NCBI GenBank assembly: GCA_016522385.1
Contig: JAEKFU010000002.1
Coordinates: forward strand, 1 to 33,934
Length of the DNA stretch: 33,934 nt
Origin: Pseudomonadota bacterium
Lineage (GTDB): Bacteria > Pseudomonadota > Alphaproteobacteria > Rhizobiales > Aestuariivirgaceae
Direction of reading: 5' to 3'
The first letter of the stretch is position 1, and each line of letters begins with the position of its first letter. Shown piece after piece: positions 1 to 8,297 of this stretch. Under the pieces are notes generated by a model that was given only the letters and a program-made list of their open reading frames with translations, was not told the DNA's origin and did not search any database. The position numbers and the translations under genes were made by a program.

Positions 1-1498
1 TCACCGACGGATGGATGTGAAACCGCGCGGCAAAAGGCACATTGCTAATTTCACCGGGCTTGTCGAGATCGATTTTGAAGCGGTCCTCGCCGCGCAGATC
101 ATTGCCGTCGCTCGAAAGGAATAGCCGGCGATGATGCGCGATCCCAATTTGCAGCATATAGCCATCATGCTCAGCATCGAGCACCGAACCGTGCTCGTTG
201 GTCGTCACTTGGCCATCGATGGTTCGTGGACCCAATATGACCGGCGTTTCAAATATTCTGCGCATCAGGCGGCCGGCGAGCACCACGCCGGCCGGTTTTT
301 CACCAATTGACACCGTGCTGTGCGCTGCTGTCAGGCGTGCCGCATCGCTCCAGGCATCATCGCCTGATTGCGGTGTTCCACAATTGACGACCAGTCGGTA
401 CGGGCCGTCAGAGAATTCGAAAGCTAGTGGGCTGGAGGCGGCCGCGTCATTGAGGCCCGGCGCCGGCGGACGACCCGTATCAACAATTACCCGTGAATTA
501 GCATGCGCCAGCCGGCAATACCCGGAATGCGTGGCGTGCACGAGCGGGCGCCCACACACCATATCAGCCGCCAGGACGGCGAGTGCCCGGCCCGCTGCTG
601 CATGTCGAACACCGTTAAAAACCGCAAGCCCGCCGTCATCGTGGCAGAAGAATCGCAACATGGGCACCATTCGCTCGAGCGCCTCATTGAGTTCAGCGGG
701 CACTTCCAGGCGTGCCGTCTGCAATGTCGTTCGCAGTGGCAAAAGATCGTGCAGCACATCGAGTAGAACCGATGGGTCGCGCGACGCATGTCCACCGTCA
801 GCAAGGATCTGCGCGCTTAGCTCTCGCGTCAGGCGTCCATAAGCCGTTGCCCGCAACGGTTCCATGCCGGCAAGACCCAGGCAGGCATAATTTAGGGCAA
901 TCGCCGCATCCAGACGCGCCCGACGATTTGGTTCTCCGACCATGCCGCGCATCAAGCGGCGGATTTGTCGTCCGAGGCTAGACAAAAAGTTACACCGAAA
1001 ATCATCTGGCGCATCCTCAAGCAGATATTCAGCCTGCACGATCCACGAAATCAGCCGGCGCGCCAGCGTGCGGGTGCGCCATGCGCGCCGATCAATTACT
1101 CTGCTGCGGTCTATCCAGTCCTGCACCAGCGCGCGGGCTTGCACACGGAACAACTCACGGCCGCCGGCCTGCATGGCATTTAGCCAGGCAAAGCTGTGCA
1201 ACTCCGCCGTCCAGCTGTCATCCGACACCTTATGATCAAAGACAACGCGACCTGAACATTCGACCGCCGTCATCCCAAATTGAAACCGCCCTTTGTAAAG
1301 TGCCGCAGCCTGATCGGCATCGCCTCCCATCAATGGATTGATCGGCAGGCCGACGCCAGTGGCGCGACAGCCAATCGGCATCGCAACACTGCCGGTAAAG
1401 TGCCGTATAGCTCTCCCGGTTATCCTGCGAATGCCTAGATCAAGCAGGCCGGTCATGTGGACCGGGGCTGAAACTGTCGCCACTCTTGGACTGTTCAT
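1..1498 (-). CDS. Heparinase II/III family protein (3' end lies outside the window)
   Basis: The minus strand is open without a stop from an ATG at 1498 to the window edge, giving 499 codons. The product resembles the alphaproteobacterial heparinase II/III-like proteins encoded beside rsmB, which are usually about 550-600 residues, so the last 50-100 residues are probably missing. Recognisable family stretches are HSGYCRLAHANSRVIVDTG, AHSTVSIGE, the HDGY segment followed by RRLFLSSDGNDLRGEDRF, and a final FHIHPSV close to the cut edge. Family members are predicted polysaccharide lyases, but the substrate of this subgroup is not settled, so degradation or remodelling of a uronic-acid polymer is inference. 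The gene follows rsmB in the same direction after an 84-base gap. No strong Shine-Dalgarno is visible before the ATG. A 6-bp inverted repeat (ATACTC/GAGTAT, 1500-1518) sits just upstream of the start. Confidence 0.8.
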   Translation of the reverse strand, partial: MNSPRVATVSAPVHMTGLLDLGIRRITGRAIRHFTGSVAMPIGCRATGVGLPINPLMGGDADQAAALYKGRFQFGMTAVECSGRVVFDHKVSDDSWTAELHSFAWLNAMQAGGRELFRVQARALVQDWIDRSRVIDRRAWRTRTLARRLISWIVQAEYLLEDAPDDFRCNFLSSLGRQIRRLMRGMVGEPNRRARLDAAIALNYACLGLAGMEPLRATAYGRLTRELSAQILADGGHASRDPSVLLDVLHDLLPLRTTLQTARLEVPAELNEALERMVPMLRFFCHDDGGLAVFNGVRHAAAGRALAVLAADMVCGRPLVHATHSGYCRLAHANSRVIVDTGRPPAPGLNDAAASSPLAFEFSDGPYRLVVNCGTPQSGDDAWSDAARLTAAHSTVSIGEKPAGVVLAGRLMRRIFETPVILGPRTIDGQVTTNEHGSVLDAEHDGYMLQIGIAHHRRLFLSSDGNDLRGEDRFKIDLDKPGEISNVPFAARFHIHPSV

Positions 1499-1582
1499 GA
1501 TACTCAAACACCGAGTATTGCAGCTGATACAACGGTATTCTTGGCGATAGGATGTTAACGATCTGATAACGAATGAGCGAAA

Positions 1583-2920
1583 TTAGTTCTTAACCAAGCG
1601 ACTGGCGTAAAACCCGTCCATACCCTCACTGTTGCCAATATGGTGACACGGTAGGCTCCGCAGATCACCTTGCTCACTGATCAAATGATCAAGTCCAAAC
1701 ACGTCCTTGCCGGTGACAGCATAACGTGACACCGGAAGTGACCCCGCCAGCAGCGATTCGATTTGCTGGGCCCCTTCCTCCGGTTCCAGCGAACACGTCG
1801 CATATACGATCTGACCGCCCTTGCGCACGGCGCTGACAGCATTTCGCAGAATGTCCGCCTGTGTTTCCTGAAGTGCCATCGCCTGATCCCGCGTCTTTAA
1901 CAGCGCCAGGTCAGGATGACGGCGAATTGTGCCCGTAGCCGAACATGGCACGTCGGCCAGCACCGCATCATAGGGTGTCTGTGCAACAAACCGGGCGGCA
2001 TCTTCACAAATCAGTTCGGCCGCCAAGTCCAGCCTCGCGAGATTTTGCGACAGGCGTTCCAGCCTTTGAGGTGAGATGTCGACGGCGGTGACCCTTGCAC
2101 CGCCCGCTGCCAGTTGCGCGGTCTTGCCGCCCGGCGCGGCACACAAATCGAGCACATGTTTGCCAGCAACATTGCCAAGCAAATGTGTCGGGAGGGCTGC
2201 CGCTGCATCCTGGATCCACCAGGCTCCTTCATCATATCCCGGTAGATCCTCTATGCGGCCGGACCGTTCCTGCAGCCGAATTGTCCCATTTGGCAACAAA
2301 CTACCTGCGAGCACCGCAGCCCAGCGTTCGGCATCGGATTGGATCTTCACCGAAAGATCAAGTGGCGGCTCGACCAGGTGGGCATCGCCGATACGCAAGG
2401 CGACGTCATCGCCATATGTCTCGCACCAGCGCTGCATTAGCCAGTCCGGTGTATTGAGGCGCGCCGCGTTTTGGCTCTGCAAGAGATCATCGCCGGCCAT
2501 AGCAATCTTGCGCAAAACCGCATTGACCAGTCCCGAAAAATGCCGCGCATTGCGGTCGCTGCACGCCAGCCGAACAGCCAGGTCGATGGCGGCATGCGCA
2601 GGGATCCGCATGAACAAGAGCTGCACAACAGCCACCTCGAGAATGGTGCTGGCATTGCCTGACTTTGACGGCAGCGGTTTTGCCAGGAAATGCTGTAGTA
2701 CCTCGTCAATCTGCCCCTTGCGGCGCAGCGCAGTAGTCACGATGGCCCGTGCCAGCCCGCGGTCCTGTTGCGAATTCAGGTCATCAAGAACATTGGCGAA
2801 CGCCACATCCAACGTCTTCCCTTTGTTGACGATATCGCAAAGTGCCCTGACGGCGCATTGCCGGGCAGCCAATCCCTTAACGTGGGCTGCCGCCCGTGCC
2901 GACCCGCGCGACGGCACCAA
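1583..2920 (-). CDS. rsmB: 16S rRNA (cytosine(967)-C5)-methyltransferase, RsmB/Sun family
   Basis: The 445-residue protein has the two-part RsmB plan. An N-terminal NusB-like RNA-binding domain (about residues 15-150) is followed by a class I SAM methyltransferase domain. The SAM-binding motif DLCAAPGGKT is at 258-267. The DVPCSATG motif (C326) and YATCSLEP (C376) supply the two cysteines used by RNA m5C methyltransferases, one as nucleophile and one for product release. The enzyme methylates a cytosine in 16S rRNA in the cytoplasm. The first possible start is a TTG at 2920, immediately after the htpX stop at 2921-2923, with GTG as the next codon. Either start implies translational coupling to htpX. 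Length is normal for alphaproteobacterial members and nothing looks damaged. Confidence 0.93.
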   Translation of the reverse strand: MVPSRGSARAAAHVKGLAARQCAVRALCDIVNKGKTLDVAFANVLDDLNSQQDRGLARAIVTTALRRKGQIDEVLQHFLAKPLPSKSGNASTILEVAVVQLLFMRIPAHAAIDLAVRLACSDRNARHFSGLVNAVLRKIAMAGDDLLQSQNAARLNTPDWLMQRWCETYGDDVALRIGDAHLVEPPLDLSVKIQSDAERWAAVLAGSLLPNGTIRLQERSGRIEDLPGYDEGAWWIQDAAAALPTHLLGNVAGKHVLDLCAAPGGKTAQLAAGGARVTAVDISPQRLERLSQNLARLDLAAELICEDAARFVAQTPYDAVLADVPCSATGTIRRHPDLALLKTRDQAMALQETQADILRNAVSAVRKGGQIVYATCSLEPEEGAQQIESLLAGSLPVSRYAVTGKDVFGLDHLISEQGDLRSLPCHHIGNSEGMDGFYASRLVKN

Positions 2921-3862
2921 TTAGCCCCAGGGGCCGCGCGGCGTCTGGCGCCGGCGTGACCAGGGCCCATCGGCCTCAAGGGAGGTATCCTCAACAGTGT
3001 TGCCGGCCGGCGGGCCGCCGAATTCGCCTGCCATTTGCTGCAACGCCGCAATACGGTTGCCCGTGTTCGGATGAGTCGAAAACAGATTGTCCATCCGTGC
3101 ACCTGACAGCGGATTGATGATGAACATATGCGCAGTGGCCGGATTGGCTTCCGCGGCGTGGTTTTCAATCTGCGCGGCGCGACCGGCAATTTTATTGAGT
3201 GCCGCGGCCAGCCACATCGGATTGCCGCAGATTTCTGCGCCGCCGCGGTCAGCGGCATATTCCCGCGTCCGGCTGATCGCCATCTGCACGAGCATGGCCG
3301 CCATCGGTGCCAGAATGACCATGGCAATTGTGCCGATCAGACCAAGCGAATTGTCACGGTCACGACCACCACCGAAGAACATGGCAAAATTAGCCAGCAT
3401 CGAGATCGCTCCGGCAATCGTCGCCGTCACAGTCATGATCAGAGTGTCGCGATTCTTGATATGCGCCAGCTCATGAGCCACCACCCCGGCCAGCTCTTCA
3501 CGTGACAGACTGCTTAGCAGACCGGTCGTCGCCGCGACTGCAGCATTTTCAGGATTGCGGCCTGTAGCAAATGCGTTGGGCTGGTCCTGATGCATGATAT
3601 AGACCTTCGGCATCGGCAAGTCGGCCCGCTGCGCCAGACTTTCGACCAGACGATAATAGTCCGGATGCGATCGGCCATCGACCGCCTCGGCGCTGTGCAT
3701 GCGCAGTACCATCTTGTCGGAATTCCAGTAACTGAATGCATTCATGCCGATCGCGATCACAAAGGCGATCACCATGCCGCCATTCCCACCAAGCAGATAG
3801 CCGACGGCCAGAAACAGGCCGGTCATCGCCGCCAACAACATTCCAGTACGCATGATATTCAT
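2921..3862 (-). CDS. htpX: Membrane zinc metalloprotease HtpX
   Basis: The 313-residue protein is a full-length M48B protease of the inner membrane, involved in quality control of misfolded membrane proteins. Two N-terminal membrane segments (about 8-45) are followed by the zinc-binding HELAH at 130-134. Two more hydrophobic segments follow (about 147-165 and 175-195), then the third zinc ligand E201 in SRTREYAAD. The N-terminal [19 protein letters not shown] is typical of the alphaproteobacterial form. The C-terminal tail is rich in proline, glycine and arginine. The gene is divergent from a DUF1674 gene and reads directly into rsmB, an arrangement common in Hyphomicrobiales. HtpX is often heat-shock induced in relatives; a possible promoter is listed separately. 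Confidence 0.95.
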   Translation of the reverse strand: MNIMRTGMLLAAMTGLFLAVGYLLGGNGGMVIAFVIAIGMNAFSYWNSDKMVLRMHSAEAVDGRSHPDYYRLVESLAQRADLPMPKVYIMHQDQPNAFATGRNPENAAVAATTGLLSSLSREELAGVVAHELAHIKNRDTLIMTVTATIAGAISMLANFAMFFGGGRDRDNSLGLIGTIAMVILAPMAAMLVQMAISRTREYAADRGGAEICGNPMWLAAALNKIAGRAAQIENHAAEANPATAHMFIINPLSGARMDNLFSTHPNTGNRIAALQQMAGEFGGPPAGNTVEDTSLEADGPWSRRRQTPRGPWG

Positions 3863-3911
3863 CGCTAAGACTAATTTGCTCCATGAGTTGCGATAGATGT
3901 CTTCGATCCAC

Positions 3912-3940
3912 TATATGATGAGACTGAAACACCAGTTCAA
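3912..3940 (-). promoter_or_regulatory. Candidate htpX promoter
   Basis: On the minus strand TTGAAC (3940-3935) is followed after exactly 17 bases by CATATA (3917-3912). This places a transcription start near 3905, about 40 bases upstream of the htpX ATG. The elements fit a housekeeping promoter only moderately. They could also be a heat-shock sigma factor promoter, since htpX is often in that regulon, but the match to the alphaproteobacterial RpoH consensus is partial. Confidence 0.3.
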
Positions 3941-3959
3941 CAAACGACAGGGTCGCAAA

Positions 3960-4142
3960 ATGGCCAGAACAGCCGAAAAACCCGACCTGCCCGCTGCTGC
4001 CCGGCGCGCACTCGCAGAAGCCGAAGAGCGACGCAAGCAGGCCGCCGAGCCGGCAAAAGCACGAGAAATTGGTGGCCGCGACGGCCCCGAACCGACCCGC
4101 TTCGGCGACTGGGAACGTAAAGGTATCGCCAGTGATTTCTAG
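3960..4142 (+). CDS. DUF1674 domain protein (SDHAF4-like)
   Basis: This is a 60-residue protein starting MARTAEKPD. The first half is charged and alanine-rich, probably helical. The second half is the diagnostic DUF1674 end: REIGGRDGPEPTRFGDWERKGIASDF-type, with the GPEPTR and DWERKG segments intact. The mitochondrial relative SDHAF4 binds flavinylated SdhA and promotes assembly of succinate dehydrogenase. A similar role here is inferred from homology. The open frame extends upstream to 3897, but those codons lie in the htpX promoter region and do not resemble the family, so the ATG at 3960 is preferred. The preceding ribosome-binding site is weak (ACAGGG). The gene is divergent from htpX, a pairing frequent in this order. 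Confidence 0.85.
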   Translation: MARTAEKPDLPAAARRALAEAEERRKQAAEPAKAREIGGRDGPEPTRFGDWERKGIASDF

Positions 4143-4201
4143 AGCAGCGCGGAATGGCTGAAATCCGTGCCACCTGATGACAGCGGCACCGGTAGGCACG
4201 T

Positions 4202-4792
4202 CTAAAGGACGATCACCTTAGCGCCCATACGGGTGCGTCGGTAAAGGTCGATGACTTCCTCATTGATCATCCGGATACAGCCGCTCGAAACGGCACCACC
4301 GATGGTCTGCGGCGCGTTGGTGCCGTGGATCCGGTAAAGCGTGTCGCGCTTGCCCTTGAACAGATAAAGCGCTCGCGCGCCAAGAGGGTTGGTCGGGCCA
4401 CCCGGCATGTATTCCGGCAAATCCCGCCCATTCCTGCGCTCACGTTCGATCATCTCTGCCGGCGGGCGCCAGGCCGGCCATTCTTTCTTGTGTCGGATAT
4501 TAGCCGTTCCGGACCACTGAAAACCGCGCCGGCCGACGCCGACACCATAGCGGATCGCCTTGCCGCCCTCCAGTACATAGTAGAGCCGCCGCTTGGACGT
4601 ATCGATAATGATCGTGCCGGGTTTCTCGCGCGTACGATAGTCAACAATCTTCTTTCCACCATAGCGCGGCCTCGTCGAGCCACGGAAGGCGTTGTTGAAA
4701 TTGTATCTGACTTTTGTCCTAGTCTCAGCCAGTGCCGTGTGTTGCACTGCGCCCATTGCCAGTCCCGTCAGGATGAATTGTCGCCGATCCAT
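4202..4792 (-). CDS. L,D-transpeptidase (YkuD/ErfK family), exported
   Basis: The 196-residue protein begins MDRRQFILTGLAMGA, a twin-arginine-like signal sequence that directs it to the periplasm. The YkuD catalytic domain covers about residues 58-196. Its catalytic signature has H156 in YRIHGTNAP and C172 in SSGCIRM. Such enzymes form 3-3 peptidoglycan crosslinks or attach proteins to peptidoglycan; which of these this enzyme does cannot be read from the sequence. The start ATG is preceded by GGAG with a 7-base spacer. The gene faces the DUF1674 gene tail to tail and has a long non-coding region upstream. A perfect 18-bp palindrome about 90 bases before the start could be its operator. Confidence 0.92.
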   Translation of the reverse strand: MDRRQFILTGLAMGAVQHTALAETRTKVRYNFNNAFRGSTRPRYGGKKIVDYRTREKPGTIIIDTSKRRLYYVLEGGKAIRYGVGVGRRGFQWSGTANIRHKKEWPAWRPPAEMIERERRNGRDLPEYMPGGPTNPLGARALYLFKGKRDTLYRIHGTNAPQTIGGAVSSGCIRMINEEVIDLYRRTRMGAKVIVL

Positions 4793-4882
4793 GAAATTGC
4801 TCCATCAATCACATACTCGATGCGAGGTTCGCCCGGATGCTTTTTAACGGACCCAATTTAACGACTGGTTGACCAAAATTTC

Positions 4883-4900
4883 CAGTGACAATTGTCACTG
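4883..4900. promoter_or_regulatory. Perfect 18-bp palindrome, candidate operator
   Basis: CAGTGACAATTGTCACTG is its own reverse complement with no spacer. It lies about 90 bases upstream of the L,D-transpeptidase start. Spacerless palindromes of this size are typical binding sites for dimeric regulators. The regulator is unknown. Confidence 0.4.
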
Positions 4901-5301
4901 CAGGTCGCGGCACAGAACGTGCGGAATGACCGCGGGCCACACAAAGCTAGGGGCTCGTCCGGCATGCTCTCGAACAATGCCATGCAGTACCGATTTCCAC
5001 CAAGGCTGCATAGCAACAACTATTCGCGTCAACGTCGGCACTGCCTTGCCGCGGACCGGCGCCCTGAGTTCAAAATTGCGTAGCGCGCCACTGTGCGCCT
5101 TCAAATATTTGGAATTGCATGAAGTCTTTCCGCCGGAAAACCGCCGTTGGTCAATAAAGTTCACCGCCACCTACTGCAAACACATTGGCGCACGGCTTGA
5201 ACCCCAACGTCAAGGCCCGAACGCACATGACGTAAGTTGGTGCCCGTGTCCGCAAAGAATTTTCTCAAGCGACAATTGAATTCAACCCAATCTTGCTCAC
5301 G

Positions 5302-5321
5302 GAATTGTGATGACACAATTC
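5302..5321. repeat. Inverted repeat downstream of the GST gene
   Basis: GAATTGTG and CACAATTC are perfect inverted copies separated by ATGA. The hairpin lies 28 bases past the GST stop codon. It is AT-rich in the stem and has no following T-tract, so it is a poor intrinsic terminator. It may be an operator or an mRNA end stabiliser. Confidence 0.4.
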
Positions 5322-5349
5322 TGCAACATTCACGACGATCTTGCGCTGG

Positions 5350-5958
5350 TTAGTGCGCCGGCTGATAAGGCGCCATGGCTACACATCCGGGCAGGTCCTC
5401 GACGCGTGCCAGCCACGCCCTGATTGCCGGATAGGCCGCCAGTGAGATGTTTCCTTCGCCGATAGCTGCGGCATAGGGATAACAGGCGATGTCGGCGATT
5501 GTCGGCCGGTCGAGCGCCAGCCAGTCTGACTCCTTGAGTCGGGATTCGAGAACTGCAAGCGCTATGTCGGCGATCTTGTGGACAGCATCTGCATCCATCG
5601 GCCGGTTGAAGATTACCATGGCCCGCGACAGCGCCAGTCCGTTGAACACCTCATTGACCGAGAACGACAGCCACTTTTGAATCTCGGCCATCGCCTCGGC
5701 ATCATCGGGATACCAGTCCTTACCCCCATATTTGCGCACCAGATAGACCAGGATCGCCGCGGAATCCGAAATGATCACACCATCATCAACCAGCACTGGC
5801 ACCTTGTGCCGCGGATTGAGCTCTAGGAATGCCGGTGTGTTCTGTTCGCCTTTCAGCAGATCGATTGTCCGTTTTTCATATTCGAGGCCCAGCATCGACA
5901 GCATCATCCGGACCTTGTGGCAGTTGCCAGACGGTGGGAAATCATAGAGTGTCCGCAT
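5350..5958 (-). CDS. Glutathione S-transferase family protein
   Basis: The 202-residue protein has the GST fold. An N-terminal thioredoxin-like domain (about 1-80) begins with MRTLYDFPPSGNCHKVRMML and contains the glutathione-binding NPRHKVPVL with the cis-proline and the DSAAILVYL segment. The C-terminal all-helical domain covers about 88-200. Ser10 in PPSGNCHK is in position to activate glutathione. Such cytosolic enzymes conjugate or reduce electrophiles; the substrate is not predictable. The frame is open to 6096, but the family N-terminus fits the ATG at 5958, which has GAAGGA upstream. Two strong palindromes lie upstream of the gene. Confidence 0.9.
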   Translation of the reverse strand: MRTLYDFPPSGNCHKVRMMLSMLGLEYEKRTIDLLKGEQNTPAFLELNPRHKVPVLVDDGVIISDSAAILVYLVRKYGGKDWYPDDAEAMAEIQKWLSFSVNEVFNGLALSRAMVIFNRPMDADAVHKIADIALAVLESRLKESDWLALDRPTIADIACYPYAAAIGEGNISLAAYPAIRAWLARVEDLPGCVAMAPYQPAH

Positions 5959-6080
5959 CGGCAGTCTTTTTCCTTCGTGCTTTGTCGGAGCATTGCGCCG
6001 GTCGTGACGGCAATTCAGCAATTGGCCTGGCAAAATCGGCCTCGGTAGCGCATTCGTAGAAATACACTGGATCACGAGCA

Positions 6081-6102
6081 TTTCAGATGGAATCATCTGA
6101 AA
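6081..6102. repeat. REP-like palindrome 1
   Basis: TTTCAGATG and CATCTGAAA form a perfect 9-bp inverted repeat around the loop GAAT. It lies about 120 bases upstream of the GST start. Its centre reads ATGGAATC, a core also found in the repeat at 21262-21311. It resembles the dispersed palindromes abundant between genes in Hyphomicrobiales. Confidence 0.6.
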
Positions 6103-6143
6103 CGTGAATCATCTTATATCAAACCAAATTCCATCCGGTTTTT

Positions 6144-6171
6144 CTGGTTTTGATGTTTCCATCAAAACCAG
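6144..6171. repeat. REP-like palindrome 2
   Basis: CTGGTTTTGATG and CATCAAAACCAG form a perfect 12-bp inverted repeat around the loop TTTC. Read on the minus strand the centre is ATGGAAAC, matching the core of the neighbouring palindrome. It sits 63 bases downstream of the fhs stop codon and could also terminate fhs transcription, although no T-tract follows. Confidence 0.6.
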
Positions 6172-6234
6172 GCCTAATCTAGCCAGCGACAAGTTGGACG
6201 ACGCCAACATTGCAGCCGAGAGTATCGACTGATC

Positions 6235-7914
6235 CTAGAACAGACCGGCGATTTGGCCCTGTCCATCCAGGCCGATGGCTTCTGCCGATGGCACCCGCGG
6301 CAAGCCGGGCATCGTCATGATGTCGCCGCAGATTGCCACGATGAACTCGGCACCAGCCGAAAGTCGCACCTCGCGGATCGGCACCACGTGGTTGTTCGGT
6401 GCCCCCTTGAGATTGGGGTCGGTTGAGAACGAATACTGCGTCTTGGCCATGCAGACCGGCAGATTGCCATAACCTTCGGCTTCGAAGGTCCTCAGCATAT
6501 CTCGGACCGACTTGTCACCGACAATTTCGTCTGCCCGGTAAATTTCCGTAGCAATTGTCTTGATCTTGTCCCACAGCGACATGTCATCGCTATAGATTGG
6601 CGCAAACTTGCTTTGCCCGCTGTCAGCCATTTCGGCTACAGCAGCCGCCAGGTCTTCCGTACCCTTACCTCCTTCGGCCCAATGAGTGGCCTTGAAGGCC
6701 TCGACACCCTGTTCGGCGCAGAATGCCTTGATCGTCTCAACTTCGGCCTCGGTATCAAATACGAATTGGTTGATCGCTACCGCCACCGGAACGCCAAACT
6801 TCTTAACGTTCTGGATATGCCGGCCGAGGTTGACCAGGCCCTTTTGCACGGCATTGACATTTTCTGATTTGAGATCATCCTTATCGACGCCGCCATGCAT
6901 TTTGAGGGCTCTGACCGTGGCTACAATGACACAAGCATCCGGTTTTAGCCCGGCCTTTCGGCATTTGATATCGAAGAACTTTTCAGCGCCGAGGTCAGCG
7001 CCGAACCCGGCTTCGGTAACCACATAGTCAGCTAGTTTCAGTGCCGTCTTGGTGGCCATTGCCGAGTTGCAGCCATGCGCGATGTTGGCAAACGGCCCAC
7101 CATGCACAAAGGCCGGATTGTTCTCTAGAGTCTGTACCAGGTTTGGCATTAGTGCATCGCGCAGAAGCACCGTCTGGGCGCCGGCTGCCTTGATGTCTCT
7201 TGCAAGCACCGGTTTGCGCTCACGGGTCTGGCCAACCACGATATTGCCAAGCCGTCGCTCGAGATCCTCAACCGATGTCGCCAGGCAGAGGATCGCCAAA
7301 ATTTCCGATGCCACGGTGATGTCGAACCCCGTCTGTCGAGGAAAGCCATTGGCCACGCCGCCGAGTGAACACACGATATCACGCAGCGCCCGGTCGTTCA
7401 TGTCGACCACGCGCCGCCAGGCGATGCGCCGGGCATCCAGTTCCAAACCATTTCCCCAATAGATGTGGTTATCGATCATCGCCGACAGTAGTGAGTGTGC
7501 CGAGGTGATTGCATGGAAGTCACCGGTAAAATGGAGGTTAATGTCTTCCATCGGCACGATCTGGGCATAGCCGCCGCCCGCCGCACCGCCTTTCATGCCG
7601 AAACACGGCCCGAGCGACGGTTCACGAAGGCAGATCATGGCGTTCCTGCCGATACGGTTCAGGCCATCGCCCAGACCAACCGTTGTCGTGGTCTTGCCTT
7701 CACCGGCAGGGGTTGGCGTGATAGCCGTCACCAGAATGAGCTTGCCGTCCGGTTTATCGCTCAAACTGTCGATGTAACTCAGATTGACCTTGGCCTTGGT
7801 ATGACCAAAAGGAATGAGTTCCTCCGTTGCAATTCCCAGTTTGGAACCGATTTCCATTATCGGCTTCATGTTTGCCGCCCGGGCAATTTCAATATCACTC
7901 TTGACGTCGGCCAT
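6235..7914 (-). CDS. fhs: Formate-tetrahydrofolate ligase
   Basis: The 559-residue protein matches the usual length of this cytosolic enzyme, which uses ATP to join formate to tetrahydrofolate and gives 10-formyl-tetrahydrofolate for one-carbon metabolism. The P-loop-like ATP site [13 protein letters not shown] lies at 67-79. It is followed by the family segments [19 protein letters not shown] (98-116) and [14 protein letters not shown] (127-140). The frame is open further upstream, but the family starts near the ATG at 7914. That ATG is preceded by GGGAGG with a 9-base spacer. The gene is monocistronic as far as visible and divergent from a c-di-GMP signalling gene. Confidence 0.96.
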   Translation of the reverse strand: MADVKSDIEIARAANMKPIMEIGSKLGIATEELIPFGHTKAKVNLSYIDSLSDKPDGKLILVTAITPTPAGEGKTTTTVGLGDGLNRIGRNAMICLREPSLGPCFGMKGGAAGGGYAQIVPMEDINLHFTGDFHAITSAHSLLSAMIDNHIYWGNGLELDARRIAWRRVVDMNDRALRDIVCSLGGVANGFPRQTGFDITVASEILAILCLATSVEDLERRLGNIVVGQTRERKPVLARDIKAAGAQTVLLRDALMPNLVQTLENNPAFVHGGPFANIAHGCNSAMATKTALKLADYVVTEAGFGADLGAEKFFDIKCRKAGLKPDACVIVATVRALKMHGGVDKDDLKSENVNAVQKGLVNLGRHIQNVKKFGVPVAVAINQFVFDTEAEVETIKAFCAEQGVEAFKATHWAEGGKGTEDLAAAVAEMADSGQSKFAPIYSDDMSLWDKIKTIATEIYRADEIVGDKSVRDMLRTFEAEGYGNLPVCMAKTQYSFSTDPNLKGAPNNHVVPIREVRLSAGAEFIVAICGDIMTMPGLPRVPSAEAIGLDGQGQIAGLF

Positions 7915-8120
7915 GATCAAATGCCTCCCAATTTTCAGAATTTCTGTAAATTCTCCCCCACTTACGCCAAAATGGCCAACATTACCAGGATTGAATCGTG
8001 AACGATTGTCAAAATCGCCACATGACATGCGTCTTGATAGATCGAATAGTGCACTGTCACCGCAACCTAGCAATCAGAACTGTCCATGCGCCGGCTCGGA
8101 TATGACAATTAGGCAATCGA

Positions 8121-8144
8121 TATGAGTTTTGATCATACCTCATA
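8121..8144. promoter_or_regulatory. 24-bp near-perfect palindrome, candidate operator
   Basis: The 24 bases begin TATGAG, end CTCATA, and have TGATCA at the centre. Ten of the twelve base pairs of the two half-sites are symmetric and there is no spacer. The site lies about 210 bases upstream of the fhs start and in front of the oppositely directed GGDEF/EAL gene, so it could control either. The binding protein is unknown. Confidence 0.4.
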
Positions 8145-8191
8145 ATCCCACGCCGGAGATGTTGATTTAGACCGCGGCTGTTTCGCGTTTC

Positions 8192-8221
8192 TTTACGATT
8201 TAGGTGTTAGTTTACCATAAT
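8192..8221 (+). promoter_or_regulatory. Candidate promoter of the GGDEF/EAL gene
   Basis: TTTACG (8192-8197) is followed after 18 bases by CATAAT (8216-8221), a five-of-six match to the housekeeping -10 element. Transcription would begin near 8228. That leaves no room for a ribosome site before the TTG at 8238 and favours the GTG at 8298. Confidence 0.35.
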
Positions 8222-8297
8222 TGGAGAGATCGAGAGGTTGGCAACGGTACGCGAATGCCCCGGTTGCCAATCAGTTTGTAATGCCCACGGAGGACCC

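Larger units (their letters stand above)
4793..5349. other. Non-coding region between an L,D-transpeptidase gene and the end of a GST gene
   Basis: These 557 bases hold no convincing gene. The open frames present lack ribosome-binding sites, start with TTG or internal codons, and are unusually rich in cysteine and arginine. I see no tRNA-like cloverleaf. The region contains a perfect 18-bp palindrome (4883-4900) and an 8-bp inverted repeat with a 4-base loop (5302-5321), listed separately. It must contain the L,D-transpeptidase promoter. It could hide a small RNA or the remains of a decayed gene, but neither can be shown here. Confidence 0.6.
7915..8297. other. Divergent regulatory region between fhs and a GGDEF/EAL gene
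   Basis: These 383 bases contain the start signals of both neighbours and no believable gene. They carry a near-perfect 24-bp palindrome (8121-8144) and a candidate plus-strand promoter (8192-8221), listed separately. Confidence 0.6.

Noticed and set aside
198-842. 214-codon plus-strand frame
   Set aside because: It is antisense to the heparinase-like gene, whose frame shows clear family motifs across the same interval.
2076-2924. 282-codon plus-strand frame
   Set aside because: It is the antisense shadow of rsmB; the composition is Ser/Arg/Ala-rich and without motifs.
3549-4199. 216-codon minus-strand frame
   Set aside because: It overlaps both the htpX N-terminus and the DUF1674 gene in other frames and carries no family signal.
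4895-5170. 91-codon minus-strand frame in the same gap
   Set aside because: No ribosome site and no recognisable sequence; it overlaps another equally poor frame.
4869-5279. 136-codon plus-strand frame in the gap upstream of the L,D-transpeptidase gene
   Set aside because: It starts with TTG, has no ribosome site, overlaps the 18-bp palindrome, and its product is rich in Cys, Arg and His in a way that looks non-coding.
8238-8297. Upstream TTG start for the GGDEF/EAL gene
   Set aside because: The 20 added codons have weak codon bias and odd cysteines, and the likely promoter leaves no leader for it; the GTG at 8298 has GGAGG upstream.
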